Notes under the pieces: generated by a model
The model's database searches: none
Told to the model about the DNA's origin: nothing
What the model saw: only the letters and a program-made list of their open reading frames with translations
NCBI RefSeq assembly: GCF_014773545.1
Contig: NZ_SDDV01000004.1
Coordinates: 124,001-188,000 of the forward strand
Direction of reading: 5' to 3'
Length of the DNA: 64,000 nt
Source: Hydrogenophaga sp.
GTDB taxonomy: Bacteria; Pseudomonadota; Gammaproteobacteria; Burkholderiales; Burkholderiaceae_C
Made by a program: the position numbers and the translations under genes
Part shown: piece after piece, positions 18,252-29,065 of the stretch
How the letters are laid out: each line of letters begins with the position of its first letter
Position numbering within the stretch: position 1 is the first letter of the stretch

Positions 18252-19232
18252 TCAGCGTACCGATTCTGCCCGGGGCTGAACCAACTGTGGCGGCAAGCCA
18301 GGCACAGGTGCGGCGATGGGTGGCACGACGCCAGCGATGCCAGGCGGCGCCGCCACCGGTGTCTTGGCCAGTTGCATGCGAAGCTCGGCCTCGTGCGTCA
18401 AAATCACCAGGCTGATGCGCCGGTTGATCGGGTCGGTGGGCCGCTCGGGTACCAGCAACTGGCTGGCAGCCAGCCCTTCGACCCGCAGCAGCCGGTCATC
18501 GGGCAAGCCGCCGGCGACCAGTTCACGCCGCGAGGCATTGGCCCGGTCGGCCGAGAGCTCCCAGTTGCTGTAGCCGCGGTAGCCGCCGACGAACGGCGTG
18601 GCGTCGGTGTGGCCGGCCAGCGCAATGCGGTTTTCCACGTCGACCAGGGCCGCGCCTATGGCGCGCAGAATGCTGCGCATATGGGGCTGGACCGTGATGC
18701 CGCCGGTCTCGAACATGGGGCGTTGGTGCTGATCGACGATCTGGATGTGCAACCCGTCTGTGGTCTGGTTGAGTTGGATCTGCGAGCGGTATTCAGCCAA
18801 CAGCGGGTTGCCGGCGATCAGTGCATCAATTTCGCGCTGCAGCGCGTCGATGCGCTGCGCATCGACGCGCGCCTGCGTGGCACGCGCCATTTGCGCACCC
18901 ATCATCTTGGCTGCGCGTTCGGCGTCGCCGCCGTCGACCTGACCGCTGGCCTTGCTCAGGTCACGTCCGCCGCCGGGCAGAATGCTATCGCTGTTGCCGG
19001 TGCCGGCGCCGCCCATCAGGGCGACCTGGATCGGGGTGCTGAAATAGCTGGCAATGCCTTCGAGCTCGCCCTTGGCGGTCGAGCCCAGCAGCCACATAAG
19101 CAAAAAGAACGCCATCATGGCGGTCACGAAGTCGGCGTAGGCAATCTTCCAGGCGCCGCCGTGGGCGGCGTGCCCGCTCTTTTTGATCCGCTTGATGATG
19201 ATGGGCTGGAGTTTCTTGCCTTCGCCTGCCAT
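18252..19232 (-). CDS. motB: Flagellar motor stator protein MotB
   Basis: 326 residues. MotB forms the proton-conducting stator with MotA and anchors it to peptidoglycan. The single membrane helix (about residues 28-50, ADFVTAMMAFFLLMWLLGS) carries the proton-binding Asp34. The periplasmic plug region follows, and the OmpA-like peptidoglycan-binding domain spans about 150-290 (ALAGHTDATPF, NWELSADRANASRRELV). The C-terminus is a Pro/Ala-rich tail. Asp plus the MotB-type segment indicates a proton-driven motor. It lies 28 bp after motA on the minus strand. Confidence 0.95.
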   Translation of the reverse strand: MAGEGKKLQPIIIKRIKKSGHAAHGGAWKIAYADFVTAMMAFFLLMWLLGSTAKGELEGIASYFSTPIQVALMGGAGTGNSDSILPGGGRDLSKASGQVDGGDAERAAKMMGAQMARATQARVDAQRIDALQREIDALIAGNPLLAEYRSQIQLNQTTDGLHIQIVDQHQRPMFETGGITVQPHMRSILRAIGAALVDVENRIALAGHTDATPFVGGYRGYSNWELSADRANASRRELVAGGLPDDRLLRVEGLAASQLLVPERPTDPINRRISLVILTHEAELRMQLAKTPVAAPPGIAGVVPPIAAPVPGLPPQLVQPRAESVR

Positions 19233-19260
19233 GGTGCTGCTCCTGCGCTGGGTGAACCGG

Positions 19261-20121
19261 TTACTTCTTGCCTTTGACGTGACTTTCCAGCTCGGTGAAT
19301 GTGGGTCGTTCGGTCGAGATCAACACCTTGCGGCCGAACTCGATCGCCGTGGTCGGCGCATAACCTTGCATGCTGGCCAGCAAGGTGGTCTTGATGCACT
19401 GCAATTCTTTGCTGCTCTCATCGACCTTTTGCTCCAGCACGCCGGCCAGCGGGTCGGCAATTGCGTAGGCCAGGAAAATGCCCAGAAAGGTGCCGACCAA
19501 GGCAGCGCCGATCATGCCGCCCAGCACCGCCGGGGGTTGGCCGACCGAGCTCATGGTCTTGATCACGCCCAGCACGGCGGCCACGATGCCAAAGGCCGGC
19601 AAGCCGGCAGCCAGCCGTGCGATGGCCGCCACCGGCGCATGTTTTTCGTGGTGATGGGTTTCAATTTCGCTGTCCATCAGCGACTCGATTTCGTGCGCGT
19701 TGAGGTTGCCCGAGACCATCATACGCAGGTAGTCGGTGATGAACTCGACCACGTGGTGGTCGGCGGCAATGGTGGGGTACTTCTTGAACAGCGCCGATTG
19801 ATCCGGGTTTTCCACGTCTTGTTCGATCGCCATCAAGCCTTCCTTGCGCGCCTTTTGCAAAATATCGTACTGCAAGGCCAACAGCTCCAGATAGCGCCCC
19901 TTGGTGTACTTGGAGCCCTTGAACGCACTCGGCAAAGCTTGCAAAGTGGCCTTGAGTACCTTGGGCTGGTTGCACACGATGAAAGCGCCCAGGGCGCCAC
20001 CGCCGATGATCATCAACTCTACATGCAGCACCTTCAGGATCGGCGCCATATTGCCGCCAGCGAGCATAAAGCCGCCAAAGACGCAGCCCAGCGCAATCAG
20101 GTAACCAATGATGACAAACAT
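19261..20121 (-). CDS. motA: Flagellar motor stator protein MotA
   Basis: 286 residues from ATG 20121 (MFVIIGYLIALG). There are four membrane helices, with two at the N-terminus and two after the cytoplasmic loop (PAFGIVAAVLGVIKTM with the conserved Pro, and GTFLGIFLAYAIADPL with its conserved Pro near the proton channel). The cytoplasmic loop contains the charged residues that contact FliG. The 286-residue length matches the Escherichia coli-type MotA rather than the shorter PomA. A sigma-28 promoter candidate lies about 65-90 bp upstream. It leads motB, cheY and cheZ. Confidence 0.95.
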   Translation of the reverse strand: MFVIIGYLIALGCVFGGFMLAGGNMAPILKVLHVELMIIGGGALGAFIVCNQPKVLKATLQALPSAFKGSKYTKGRYLELLALQYDILQKARKEGLMAIEQDVENPDQSALFKKYPTIAADHHVVEFITDYLRMMVSGNLNAHEIESLMDSEIETHHHEKHAPVAAIARLAAGLPAFGIVAAVLGVIKTMSSVGQPPAVLGGMIGAALVGTFLGIFLAYAIADPLAGVLEQKVDESSKELQCIKTTLLASMQGYAPTTAIEFGRKVLISTERPTFTELESHVKGKK

Positions 20122-20184
20122 GTTCTCGACCCCGATGACTGGCCGAACCGCACGCTGCGCGCGCAAGCCGGTTGACTGCCTTAG

Positions 20185-20211
20185 CTATCGGCCAACTCTA
20201 GGTTGAATTGA
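20185..20211 (-). promoter_or_regulatory. Sigma-28 (FliA) promoter candidate for motA-motB-cheY-cheZ
   Basis: Read on the minus strand: TCAA (forward 20208-20211), 15 bp, then GCCGATAG (forward 20185-20192). The consensus is TAAA-N15-GCCGATAA, so 10 of 12 positions match with exact spacing. It lies 64 bp upstream of the motA start and just downstream of the flhDC terminator, so motA onwards can be transcribed separately as late flagellar genes. Confidence 0.75.
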
Positions 20212-20227
20212 GGCGGGACATGAAAGC

Positions 20228-20255
20228 GAAATAGGCCCGCAAGCGGGCCTATTTC
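20228..20255 (-). terminator. Hairpin terminator after flhC
   Basis: A perfect inverted repeat with arms GAAATAGGCCCG and CGGGCCTATTTC and a 4-nt loop, about 20 bp beyond the flhC stop. The U-run after the stem is short, so it may be a moderate terminator. It separates flhDC from the motA promoter. Confidence 0.6.
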
Positions 20256-20274
20256 GGTGTTTGAGCCTGCTCTT

Positions 20275-20814
20275 TCAGTGCAGGCGCAGTCCACCGCCAG
20301 CGCTGCCCTTGCCGGCGCGCGCCGGCGGTTGGCACAGGCCGCAGACAAAGTGGCGCGCATTCTCATACGGCTCGGTGACGAAGTGGCCGCCGCAGCAAGA
20401 GCATGAGGTCAGCGTCAGCATGCCGTTGTCGACGAACTTGACCAGACGCCAGGCCCGTGTGATCGACAGCAGCGGCTCGATCGCGCTGGCCTGCATCTGC
20501 TCGCGGTACAGGTCAAATGCCTTGATGACGGTGTCGATTTCCTCCAGCACGCTCGATTTGGCCAGGTATTCGTGAATGTTCAGAAACAAGGACGCGTGCA
20601 CGTTGGGCTGCCAGGTCAGGAACCAGTCGGTGGAAAAGGGCAGTTGACCCTTGGACGGGCTCTTGCCCGCCACCTCCTTGTACAGCCGCAGCAGGCGCTC
20701 GTAGGACAGGCTGGTTTCGTACTCCAGCACCTGCAGCCGGGCGCCGAGCCGGATCAGCGCCACGGCACGTTCGATTTCGCGCGCCTCTTTGAGAATGCTT
20801 TTTGTGCTGGCCAT
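20275..20814 (-). CDS. flhC: Flagellar master regulator subunit FlhC
   Basis: 179 residues. FlhC binds DNA with FlhD as an FlhD4C2 activator of early flagellar operons. The N-terminus (SILKEAREIERAVALIRLGARLQVL) and YKEVxGKSPxKGQLPFSTDWF are conserved. The zinc site is made by SCSCCGGHFV and FVCGLCQPP (four cysteines). The Gly/Arg-rich C-terminal tail is common in beta-proteobacterial FlhC. It is 99 bp after flhD. FlhDC as master regulator, rather than FleQ, is consistent with Burkholderiales. Confidence 0.95.
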   Translation of the reverse strand: MASTKSILKEAREIERAVALIRLGARLQVLEYETSLSYERLLRLYKEVAGKSPSKGQLPFSTDWFLTWQPNVHASLFLNIHEYLAKSSVLEEIDTVIKAFDLYREQMQASAIEPLLSITRAWRLVKFVDNGMLTLTSCSCCGGHFVTEPYENARHFVCGLCQPPARAGKGSAGGGLRLH

Positions 20815-20913
20815 GACGGACTCCAGGCAGGAACAAGGGCTGGCACAGGCAAAGAGCCGAGCAAACGGCTGTGCTGGCTCAGGGCTGAGGCGTTGGGGTA
20901 TGGGTGGTGCCGC

Positions 20914-21252
20914 TCAGCGGACGGTCGCCATCGAATCCGTAAAGCGCCCGGCCAGCAAAATGCTTGCGTGCAGTTGCGTGGTGGTGGCGTTGTCGACCTT
21001 CTTCACGTTGTGGCTGGTCAGCAGGTTCCAGACCAGATCGTCGTCGACCCGGAAACGGCACAGCAACATGTTGCTGGCAGCTATTTTGAGCAACTGTGCG
21101 CTCGTGAGCATGCCCAGCAGTTCAGCCGCTTCCTCCGAGATGCCGAGCCGATACAGCGCCTGCGCGCGATCCTTGCGAATCAGGTTTTGCGCCAGCATCA
21201 GGTAACTCAGGTTGGCTTCGCGGATTTCGGCCAAAACTTGTTCGCTGTCCAT
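20914..21252 (-). CDS. flhD: Flagellar master regulator subunit FlhD
   Basis: 112 residues starting at ATG 21252 (MDSEQVLAEIREANLSYLMLAQ), with AAGGAG 6 nt upstream; the longer frame to 21300 has no such site. The helical FlhD core (LIRKDRAQALYRLGISEEAAELL, NMLLCRFRVDDDLVWNLLTSH) is clear, including the cysteine used for inter-subunit disulfides in enteric FlhD. It is the first gene of flhDC and is divergent from fliC with 471 bp between them. Confidence 0.94.
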   Translation of the reverse strand: MDSEQVLAEIREANLSYLMLAQNLIRKDRAQALYRLGISEEAAELLGMLTSAQLLKIAASNMLLCRFRVDDDLVWNLLTSHNVKKVDNATTTQLHASILLAGRFTDSMATVR

Positions 21253-21723
21253 GAAATTCTCCTTGAATACAGACGCTTGGGGGCGGGTGTGTGCAGACAT
21301 TCGCTGACCCGATGTGAAGGATTGTGTCGATGGTGAAAAATTCTTGAATCAGCGAATGGCGGTTTGCTCTGTCAGGTGTGGCGCCTGCGCATGTCGGGCA
21401 TTGGCGTACATCCTTGGTTTTCAATCACCGATGGTCTTCTGGCGTGGCCGGCCTCGATGGGCGGAACTGAACCCGACAAATCGGCCTTATTCGGGCCACG
21501 GTTCGCGCTGCAGCGCTAAAGAATACGCCGGGGCCACCGAAATTGAGCTCAACGAGCTTCTAGAAAGGTTCGTCGTCCGGCAAGCAAAGCGGTGAGACGG
21601 TCAGCGGCCCCGGGGCCGAGCCGACGCGCCACCAGCCACCGGTCATGGCGGCCGGCCGCAAGGCTGGCGTTGAGATCGGCAGCGATGCCCGATTGTTTTG
21701 TTTCCATTTTTTAGGAGTTAAAC
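21253..21723. promoter_or_regulatory. Divergent regulatory region between flhD and fliC
   Basis: 471 bp with no convincing gene; a 93-codon frame at 21314-21595 has neither ribosome binding site nor family features. The fliC-proximal part contains the sigma-28 site described separately. The flhD side should hold the master-operon promoter, but I could not pick a reliable -35/-10 pair. The 5' untranslated region of fliC would be about 170 nt. Confidence 0.55.
21517..21543 (+). promoter_or_regulatory. Sigma-28 (FliA) promoter candidate for fliC
   Basis: TAAA at 21517-21520, exactly 15 bp, then ACCGAAAT at 21536-21543, against the consensus TAAA-N15-GCCGATAA: all four -35 bases and five of the eight -10 bases match. 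Transcription would start about 7 bp further on, leaving a leader of about 170 nt before the flagellin ATG. Confidence 0.65.
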
Positions 21724-22596
21724 ATGAGCACCATCAACACCAACGTGATGTCCCTCAACGCCCAGCGCAACCTGAGCGCTTCGCAGGGCTCGTTGGCCAC
21801 TTCCATGCAGCGCCTCTCGTCGGGTCTGCGTGTGAACAGCGCCAAAGACGACGCCGCCGGCCTGGCGATTGCCGAGCGCATGAACGCGCAGGTCAAGGGC
21901 ATGAACGTGGCGATTCGCAACGCCAACGACGGCATCTCGCTGGCGCAGACCGCCGAGAGCGCGCTCGGCAGCATCGGCAACAACCTGCAGCGCATGCGTG
22001 AGCTGGCGGTGCAGGCCGCCAACGACACCAACGGCGCGAGCGACCGCGCCGCGCTCAATACCGAATTCCAGGCCCTGGCGGTGGAAAATGCGCGCGTGAT
22101 CTCCAGCACCGAATTCAACAACCAAAAGCTGCTCACTGCAACGGGCGGCACGGCGGGCGCTTTCACGTTCCAGGTGGGTGCCGAAAGCGCGGGCGACAAC
22201 CAGATCACCGTCACCACGACCAACATCGCCACCGCCATGACCGCCGCCACCCAGGGCCCGACGGCCTCGCTGGGCGCGACCTCTGGCACACCGCCAGTGA
22301 CCGCCATCACCGGCGCCAGCGCGCGCGCGGCGATGGATGCGCTGGACGTGGCCATCGACGCCGTCACCAGCGCCCGCTCGAACTTCGGTGCGGTGCAAAA
22401 CCGCTTTGAATCGGTGATCTCCAACCTGCAGGTGGCGTCGGAGAACCAGGCTGCCTCGCGTGGGCGCATCATGGACGCCGACTTTGCCAAGGAAACCGCC
22501 AGCCTCTCGCGCGGTCAGATCCTGCAGCAAGCCGGCACCGCCATGATCGCGCAGGCCAACCAGTTGCCGCAGGGCGTGCTGTCGCTGCTGCGCTGA
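21724..22596 (+). CDS. fliC: Flagellin FliC
   Basis: 290 residues, with AGGAG 6-10 nt before the ATG. The D0/D1 domains are conserved at both ends: [17 protein letters not shown] and [20 protein letters not shown] at the N-terminus, and [24 protein letters not shown] with [14 protein letters not shown] at the C-terminus. The variable middle (about 140-205), rich in Thr, Ala and Gly, is short, so the exposed D2/D3 portion is minimal and the filament thin. It has its own sigma-28 promoter candidate and is followed by fliD after 52 bp. Confidence 0.96.
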   Translation: MSTINTNVMSLNAQRNLSASQGSLATSMQRLSSGLRVNSAKDDAAGLAIAERMNAQVKGMNVAIRNANDGISLAQTAESALGSIGNNLQRMRELAVQAANDTNGASDRAALNTEFQALAVENARVISSTEFNNQKLLTATGGTAGAFTFQVGAESAGDNQITVTTTNIATAMTAATQGPTASLGATSGTPPVTAITGASARAAMDALDVAIDAVTSARSNFGAVQNRFESVISNLQVASENQAASRGRIMDADFAKETASLSRGQILQQAGTAMIAQANQLPQGVLSLLR

Positions 22597-22648
22597 GTCG
22601 GGCGCAGGCCGCTTGCGTGCGGTCCGTTCATTTTGTTGAGGAGCGCCC

Positions 22649-24067
22649 ATGGCGACCATTTCAGCACCCGGCATCGGCAGCGGGCTCGACGTCAAAGGCA
22701 TCGTCACGCAACTGGTGGCGCTGGAGAGGGCGCCGTTGCGGCAGTTGCAAACCCAGGCCGCCTCGCTGCAGACCCGGCTTTCCACCTTTGGCAGCATACA
22801 GTCGCAGGTTTCGGCGCTGGGCGACGCGGCGGCCCGGCTGGCCCGGCCAGACGGCTGGAACGCCGTCAGCGCCAGCTCGTCCAACCCGGCGGCGGTGGGC
22901 GTGAGCGCGGCTGCGGGTGCGCCCGTCACCTCGCTCACCCTGACGGTGCAGCAACTGGCGCGCTCGCAATCGACCACATCGGTCGCGCTGGCCAGCGCCA
23001 GCACGGTAGGTGCGGGGGCGCTGACGCTGCAACTGGGCCGCTGGAGCGGCAACGCCTTCACGCCCGGCAGCGCTGCGCCGGTGAGCCTGACGATCGATCC
23101 CCTGGACACGCTGGCAAGCGTGGCCAGCAAAATCAACGCCGCCGCCACAGGCGTGAGCGCCAGCGTGTTGCGCGACGCTGCCGGCGAGCGGCTGCTGCTG
23201 CGTTCGAGCGCCAGCGGCGAGGCGAACGGTTTTCGCATCACCGCGAACGACGCCGACGGCACCCATGGCGACGCCAGCGGCCTGTCGCGGCTGGCCTTTG
23301 ACGCCGCCAACCCGGCCGGCCAGACGCTGACCCAGGCCGGACAAGACGCGCGCGCCACGGTCAACGGCGTGGCCATCACCTCGGCCAGCAACCGCCTGAA
23401 CGATGCGCTCGATGGACTGACGATCGAGCTCGCGCAGGTCACGGCCGAACCGGTGGAGCTCAGGGTCAGCACCGACTTGGCGGCGGCGCGGAAAAACATC
23501 GAGGCCTTCGTGGCTGCTTACAACACGCTCAACACCAGCTTGACGACGGCAACCCGCTTCGACGCCGGCAGCCGAACGGCTGGTCCGCTGCAGGGCGACG
23601 CCACCGCCATTGGCTTGCAAAACGCCTTGCGCGGCATGCTGCGCTCGGTCAGCGCCAGCAGCCCGTTTGCGCGCCTGAGCGACATCGGTATCGAAATGCA
23701 GACCGGCGGTGCGCTGCAAATCAGGGACGACCGGCTCAATGCCGCGCTATCGAATTTTCAGGGCGTGCGCGCCTTGTTCACTCTCTCCAGCAGCGACCCC
23801 GGCGCGCGCGGCTTTGGTTTGAAGGTCGACGCATTCGCTGACGGCCTGATCGCCGCCGACGGCATGGTCAGCACCAAAAAGGCGGGCATTCAGCAGTCGA
23901 TCAGCCGCAACGGGCGCGAGCAAGACCGGGTCAACGAGCGCGCCCAGCGAGTGGAGCTGCGCCTGCTGGCGCAGTACAACGCCATGGACGCGCAGGTCGG
24001 CAGACTCAACAGCCTGAACGCCTTTGTGACGCAGCAAATCACGCTGTGGAACCGCAGCACCGGTTGA
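22649..24067 (+). CDS. fliD: Flagellar filament cap protein FliD (HAP2)
   Basis: 472 residues with GAGGAG upstream of ATG 22649. FliD caps the filament and folds incoming flagellin. The N-terminus ([26 protein letters not shown]) is diagnostic. The central domains are Ala/Ser/Thr-rich, as usual. The C-terminal helical region ([22 protein letters not shown]) forms the coiled-coil that enters the filament. It probably shares the fliC transcript or a weak promoter of its own. No fliS gene follows within the window, since the next gene is metabolic. Confidence 0.94.
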   Translation: MATISAPGIGSGLDVKGIVTQLVALERAPLRQLQTQAASLQTRLSTFGSIQSQVSALGDAAARLARPDGWNAVSASSSNPAAVGVSAAAGAPVTSLTLTVQQLARSQSTTSVALASASTVGAGALTLQLGRWSGNAFTPGSAAPVSLTIDPLDTLASVASKINAAATGVSASVLRDAAGERLLLRSSASGEANGFRITANDADGTHGDASGLSRLAFDAANPAGQTLTQAGQDARATVNGVAITSASNRLNDALDGLTIELAQVTAEPVELRVSTDLAAARKNIEAFVAAYNTLNTSLTTATRFDAGSRTAGPLQGDATAIGLQNALRGMLRSVSASSPFARLSDIGIEMQTGGALQIRDDRLNAALSNFQGVRALFTLSSSDPGARGFGLKVDAFADGLIAADGMVSTKKAGIQQSISRNGREQDRVNERAQRVELRLLAQYNAMDAQVGRLNSLNAFVTQQITLWNRSTG

Positions 24068-24161
24068 CGCAGCAGCCGCGTCTTTGCGCCAGTGCCCGCA
24101 TGTGCGCGCTGCGGCATCGAAGTCGGTCATTGGCTCGAATTGCATGAGCAAAGTCATGGAT

Positions 24162-24189
24162 AAAACGTTTTTTATAAAATCAAACGTTT
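24162..24189 (+). promoter_or_regulatory. Paired AAACGTTT palindromes upstream of glcB
   Basis: AAAACGTTTT (24162-24171) and AAACGTTT (24182-24189) lie in an AT-rich patch, with centres 19 bp apart, about 75-100 bp before malate synthase G. Such paired palindromes in an otherwise GC-rich region look like binding sites for a dimeric regulator. The regulator is unknown. Confidence 0.4.
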
Positions 24190-24263
24190 TACTGGCACCT
24201 AATAGGGCTGAATCAGCGCAAGCGATCGGCCCGCTGCGGCTCTTGCATACCTACAGGAACACC

Positions 24264-26483
24264 ATGACGTCACGCACCCCAATTCACAGCTTGCAGGTCG
24301 ATAGCGAACTGTTTGACTTCGTCAACACCCGTGTGTTGCCCGGCACCGCCGTCGACAGCGACGTCTTTTGGCGCGGCTTTGACGCGCTGGTGGCCGATCT
24401 GGCGCCGAAAAATGCCGCCCTGCTGGCCGAGCGTGACCGCCTGCAGGCTGAGCTCGACCGCTGGCATCAGACGCACCCCGGCCCGATTCAAGATACGGCG
24501 GCTTATCGCGCTTTTCTGCTGCAGATCGGCTACTTGGTGCCTGAGCCGGCGCAGGCGCGCATCAGCACCGAAGGCGTGGACGACGAGCTGGCGCTGCAGG
24601 CCGGGCCGCAGTTGGTGGTGCCGATTTTGAACGCGCGCTACGCGCTCAACGCCGCCAACGCGCGCTGGGGCAGCCTGTACGACGCGCTGTACGGCACCGA
24701 CGTGATTGCCGAGACCGATGGTTGCGAAAAAGCCGGCCCGCAAGGGGGTTACAACCCCAGGCGCGGCGCGCAAGTAGTCGCATACGCGCGTCAGGTGCTC
24801 GACCGCTGCGCGCCGCTGCAAAGCGGCTCGCACCTTCACAGCACCCGCTACGCGGTGAACGGCGCCGGTGAGCTGGTGGTCGGCTTGAACGACGCGGGCG
24901 AGCCCGGCAGCAGCAAGCTGGCCAACCCGGCGCAGTTGGTGGGCTATCAAGGACCGGCCGATGCACCAAGTGCCATTCTGCTCAAGCACAACGGCTTGCA
25001 CCTGGAAATTCAAATCGATCGCGCCACGCCGATTGGTGCCAGCGACGCCGCCGGCGTCAGCGATCTGGTGCTCGAAGCCGCACTGTCGACTATTCTGGAC
25101 TTGGAGGACTCGGTGGCGGCGGTGGACGCGCAAGACAAATTGCTGGCGTACCGCAACTGGCTCGAGATTTTGCAGGGCACGCTGACCGAAACGATAGACA
25201 AAGGAGGCCGCAGCTTCACCCGCAGCCTCAACCCCGACCGCCAGTACAGCGCGCCGAACGGCCAGCCGGGCGTGCGCCTGCACGGCCGCTCGCTGTTGTT
25301 CTTGCGCAACGTCGGCCACCTGATGAGCAACCCGGCCATTCTGTGGGGCGCGCAGGGGCAGGAAATCCCCGAAGGCATACTGGACGCCGTGCTCAGCACC
25401 ACCATTGCGCTGCACGACCTGCAGCGCGGCCCGCAAGACGCGATCCGCAATTCCCGCAAAGGCTCAGTCTACATTGTCAAGCCCAAGATGCACGGCCCGG
25501 CCGAAGTGGCGTTTGCGGTCGAGTTGTTTGGCCGCGTCGAGCAGTTGCTCGGTCTGGCGCCGAGCACGGTCAAGCTCGGCATCATGGACGAAGAGCGCCG
25601 CACCAGCGTCAACCTCAAGGCCTGTATCGCAGCCGCCAGCAGCCGGCTGGCCTTCATCAACACCGGTTTTCTCGACCGCACCGGCGACGAAATACACAGC
25701 GCCATGCAGGCCGGAGCGATGCTGCGCAAAGGCGACATGAAAGCCAGCGCCTGGATTGGGGCCTACGAGCGCAACAACGTGCTGGTCGGGCTGGCCTGCG
25801 GCCTGCGCGGGCGCGCCCAGATCGGCAAGGGCATGTGGGCCATGCCGGACCTGATGGCCGAGATGCTGAAGCAAAAAATTGCCCATCCCAAGGCCGGCGC
25901 CAATACCGCCTGGGTGCCCAGCCCGACCGGCGCGACGCTGCACGCGCTGCACTACCACCAGGTGCTGGTGTCCGAGGTGCAGCAAGAGCTGGAAAAAATC
26001 GACCTGGCCACGGAGCGCGACGCCTTGCTCCACGGCTTGCTGACGATTCCGGTCGCCGTGCCGCCGAACTGGAGCGCAGCCGAAAAACAGCAAGAACTCG
26101 ACAACAACGTGCAGGGCATTCTGGGCTACGTGGTGCGCTGGGTCGACCAGGGCGTGGGCTGCTCCAAGGTGCCCGATATTCACAACGTCGGCCTGATGGA
26201 GGACCGCGCCACGCTGCGCATCTCGAGTCAGCACATCGCCAACTGGCTGCTGCACGGCGTGGTCAGCGCGCAGCAGGTGCGCGCCACCTTCGAGCGCATG
26301 GCCGCAGTGGTCGACGGCCAGAACGCCGCCGACCCCTTGTACCGCAACATGGCCGGCAACTTCGAGCGCAGCATGGCTTATCAGGCCGCCTGCGAACTGG
26401 TCTTCAAGGGCCTGGAGCAGCCCAACGGCTACACCGAGCCGCTGCTGCACGCCTGGCGTTTGCGGGTCAAGGCGGCGGCCTGA
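24264..26483 (+). CDS. glcB: Malate synthase G
   Basis: 739 residues, close to the usual 720-725 of isoform G. It condenses glyoxylate with acetyl-CoA to malate. Conserved blocks include [33 protein letters not shown] with the acidic Mg-binding residues, [52 protein letters not shown], and [32 protein letters not shown] containing the catalytic Asp. The start is ATG 24264 ([13 protein letters not shown]) after ACAGGA; the frame is open 180 bp further but that part is AT-rich regulatory DNA. It allows growth on glycolate, glyoxylate or two-carbon compounds; no glcD or aceA gene is adjacent. Confidence 0.95.
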   Translation: MTSRTPIHSLQVDSELFDFVNTRVLPGTAVDSDVFWRGFDALVADLAPKNAALLAERDRLQAELDRWHQTHPGPIQDTAAYRAFLLQIGYLVPEPAQARISTEGVDDELALQAGPQLVVPILNARYALNAANARWGSLYDALYGTDVIAETDGCEKAGPQGGYNPRRGAQVVAYARQVLDRCAPLQSGSHLHSTRYAVNGAGELVVGLNDAGEPGSSKLANPAQLVGYQGPADAPSAILLKHNGLHLEIQIDRATPIGASDAAGVSDLVLEAALSTILDLEDSVAAVDAQDKLLAYRNWLEILQGTLTETIDKGGRSFTRSLNPDRQYSAPNGQPGVRLHGRSLLFLRNVGHLMSNPAILWGAQGQEIPEGILDAVLSTTIALHDLQRGPQDAIRNSRKGSVYIVKPKMHGPAEVAFAVELFGRVEQLLGLAPSTVKLGIMDEERRTSVNLKACIAAASSRLAFINTGFLDRTGDEIHSAMQAGAMLRKGDMKASAWIGAYERNNVLVGLACGLRGRAQIGKGMWAMPDLMAEMLKQKIAHPKAGANTAWVPSPTGATLHALHYHQVLVSEVQQELEKIDLATERDALLHGLLTIPVAVPPNWSAAEKQQELDNNVQGILGYVVRWVDQGVGCSKVPDIHNVGLMEDRATLRISSQHIANWLLHGVVSAQQVRATFERMAAVVDGQNAADPLYRNMAGNFERSMAYQAACELVFKGLEQPNGYTEPLLHAWRLRVKAAA

Positions 26484-26513
26484 TCGGCTGCGATCGGCCG
26501 GCGGGCGCCAAGC

Positions 26514-27281
26514 TCAGACCGGCAGCCGGTAGTTGGCTTGCGTCAGGTGGTCGATGCCGCAGTCGACGGTGCCGATCCACTGAATGAACTCAGCCACGGC
26601 CGCGCCCGCCATCGGCGCGCCGTGCTGCGGCACGATCATATGGATCGGCAGTTCGCGCACCATCTGGGCCCACAGGCGCAGCACCTTGTTCGACACCATG
26701 TAGCGGCGGTGAAAGGCCGCCATTTTGGGGATGTGGGCGGCCAGCGAAGTGATCGGTTTGCTGGCGTCGGCCGAGCTGCCGATCGACACGCCCAGGTCGC
26801 CCGAGAACAGGATGCGGCTGACCGGGTCCCAGAATTGGAAATTGCCCTCGGAGTGCATGAAGTGCGCCGGCAGCGCCAGCAGTTCGCTGCTGCCGAGCGG
26901 GATGCGCATGCCAGGGTCGGGAATGCCGACGATGCGGCCTACGGTTTTGCCGGGCTTGCAAAAATACGGCGCAAAGCGCTCCCACAGCGTCGAGATGTAG
27001 AGCGTGGCCTGGGTGCTGGTCATCCAGCGGTCGAGCGCGGCGATGATGTCGGGGTCGGCGTGCGAGGCCAGGATTTTTGACAGCTTGTACGGCGGAAAAA
27101 ACCGTCCCACGGTCAACAGCATTTCGTTGTAGGCGTTGTTGCCGCCCGGGTCGATGATGACGCCGGTGTCGCCGTGGATCACCAGAAACTGGTTCGCCTG
27201 CACCGCCTCGCCGTCGTCGTCACAGAGGTGGGCAAACATCAGGCACACATGGCCATCTTGGTTGTAGAGTTCGATCGCCAT
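26514..27281 (-). CDS. Metallo-beta-lactamase-fold protein (ODP/flavodiiron-like)
   Basis: 255 residues, without a flavodoxin domain. The metallo-beta-lactamase core has a modified metal motif, H74-x-D76-x-D78 (SHADPDI), close to the HxExD of diiron flavoproteins rather than the HxHxDH of hydrolases. Further ligands are the His in ALPAHFMHSEGNF, the Asp in ILFSGDLGVS and the His in VPQHGAP. This pattern fits the ODP family, diiron oxygen- or NO-reacting proteins linked in some bacteria to chemotaxis. Function here is unproven. It is convergent with glcB and follows purB on the minus strand, with a 243-bp gap that holds an 11-bp inverted repeat. Confidence 0.72.
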   Translation of the reverse strand: MAIELYNQDGHVCLMFAHLCDDDGEAVQANQFLVIHGDTGVIIDPGGNNAYNEMLLTVGRFFPPYKLSKILASHADPDIIAALDRWMTSTQATLYISTLWERFAPYFCKPGKTVGRIVGIPDPGMRIPLGSSELLALPAHFMHSEGNFQFWDPVSRILFSGDLGVSIGSSADASKPITSLAAHIPKMAAFHRRYMVSNKVLRLWAQMVRELPIHMIVPQHGAPMAGAAVAEFIQWIGTVDCGIDHLTQANYRLPV

Positions 27282-27309
27282 GGTGTGTGTTTTGAGCTTG
27301 TCGCCCTGA

Positions 27310-27349
27310 GCTGCCTGCGCGCGCCAGACCGCTTGCGGGCGCAGGCAGC
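27310..27349. repeat. 11-bp inverted repeat between purB and the ODP-like gene
   Basis: GCTGCCTGCGC (27310-27320) and GCGCAGGCAGC (27339-27349) are perfect complements around an 18-nt loop. There is no T-run on either side, so it is not a classic intrinsic terminator. The adjacent GAGCTTGTCG (27296-27305) resembles part of the dispersed repeat seen at 40.8 kb. Confidence 0.5.
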
Positions 27350-27524
27350 GCGTGAAATGGCAATCCTGGCGTCGGGTCTTTTTGATCGCTGCGCGGATGT
27401 TGGTGCGCGAATTATCCCGGATTTGCCGCCAGGCCTGGCGCCAGCAGCGCTTGGCAGACGAAATGAGGCAACAAACAGGCCCGGCAACGGCCGCGGCCGG
27501 CTGCGTCGGCGGCCGCCAGCGGGT

Positions 27525-29048
<1,524 letters not shown>

Positions 29049-29065
29049 TCACCCAAACTCACACC

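Noticed and set aside
17745-19277. A 510-codon plus-strand frame across cheY and motB
   Set aside because: cheY and motB on the minus strand explain the region; the plus-strand translation has no recognisable features.
21314-21595. 93-codon plus-strand frame between flhD and fliC
   Set aside because: No ribosome binding site or family likeness, and it covers the fliC promoter.
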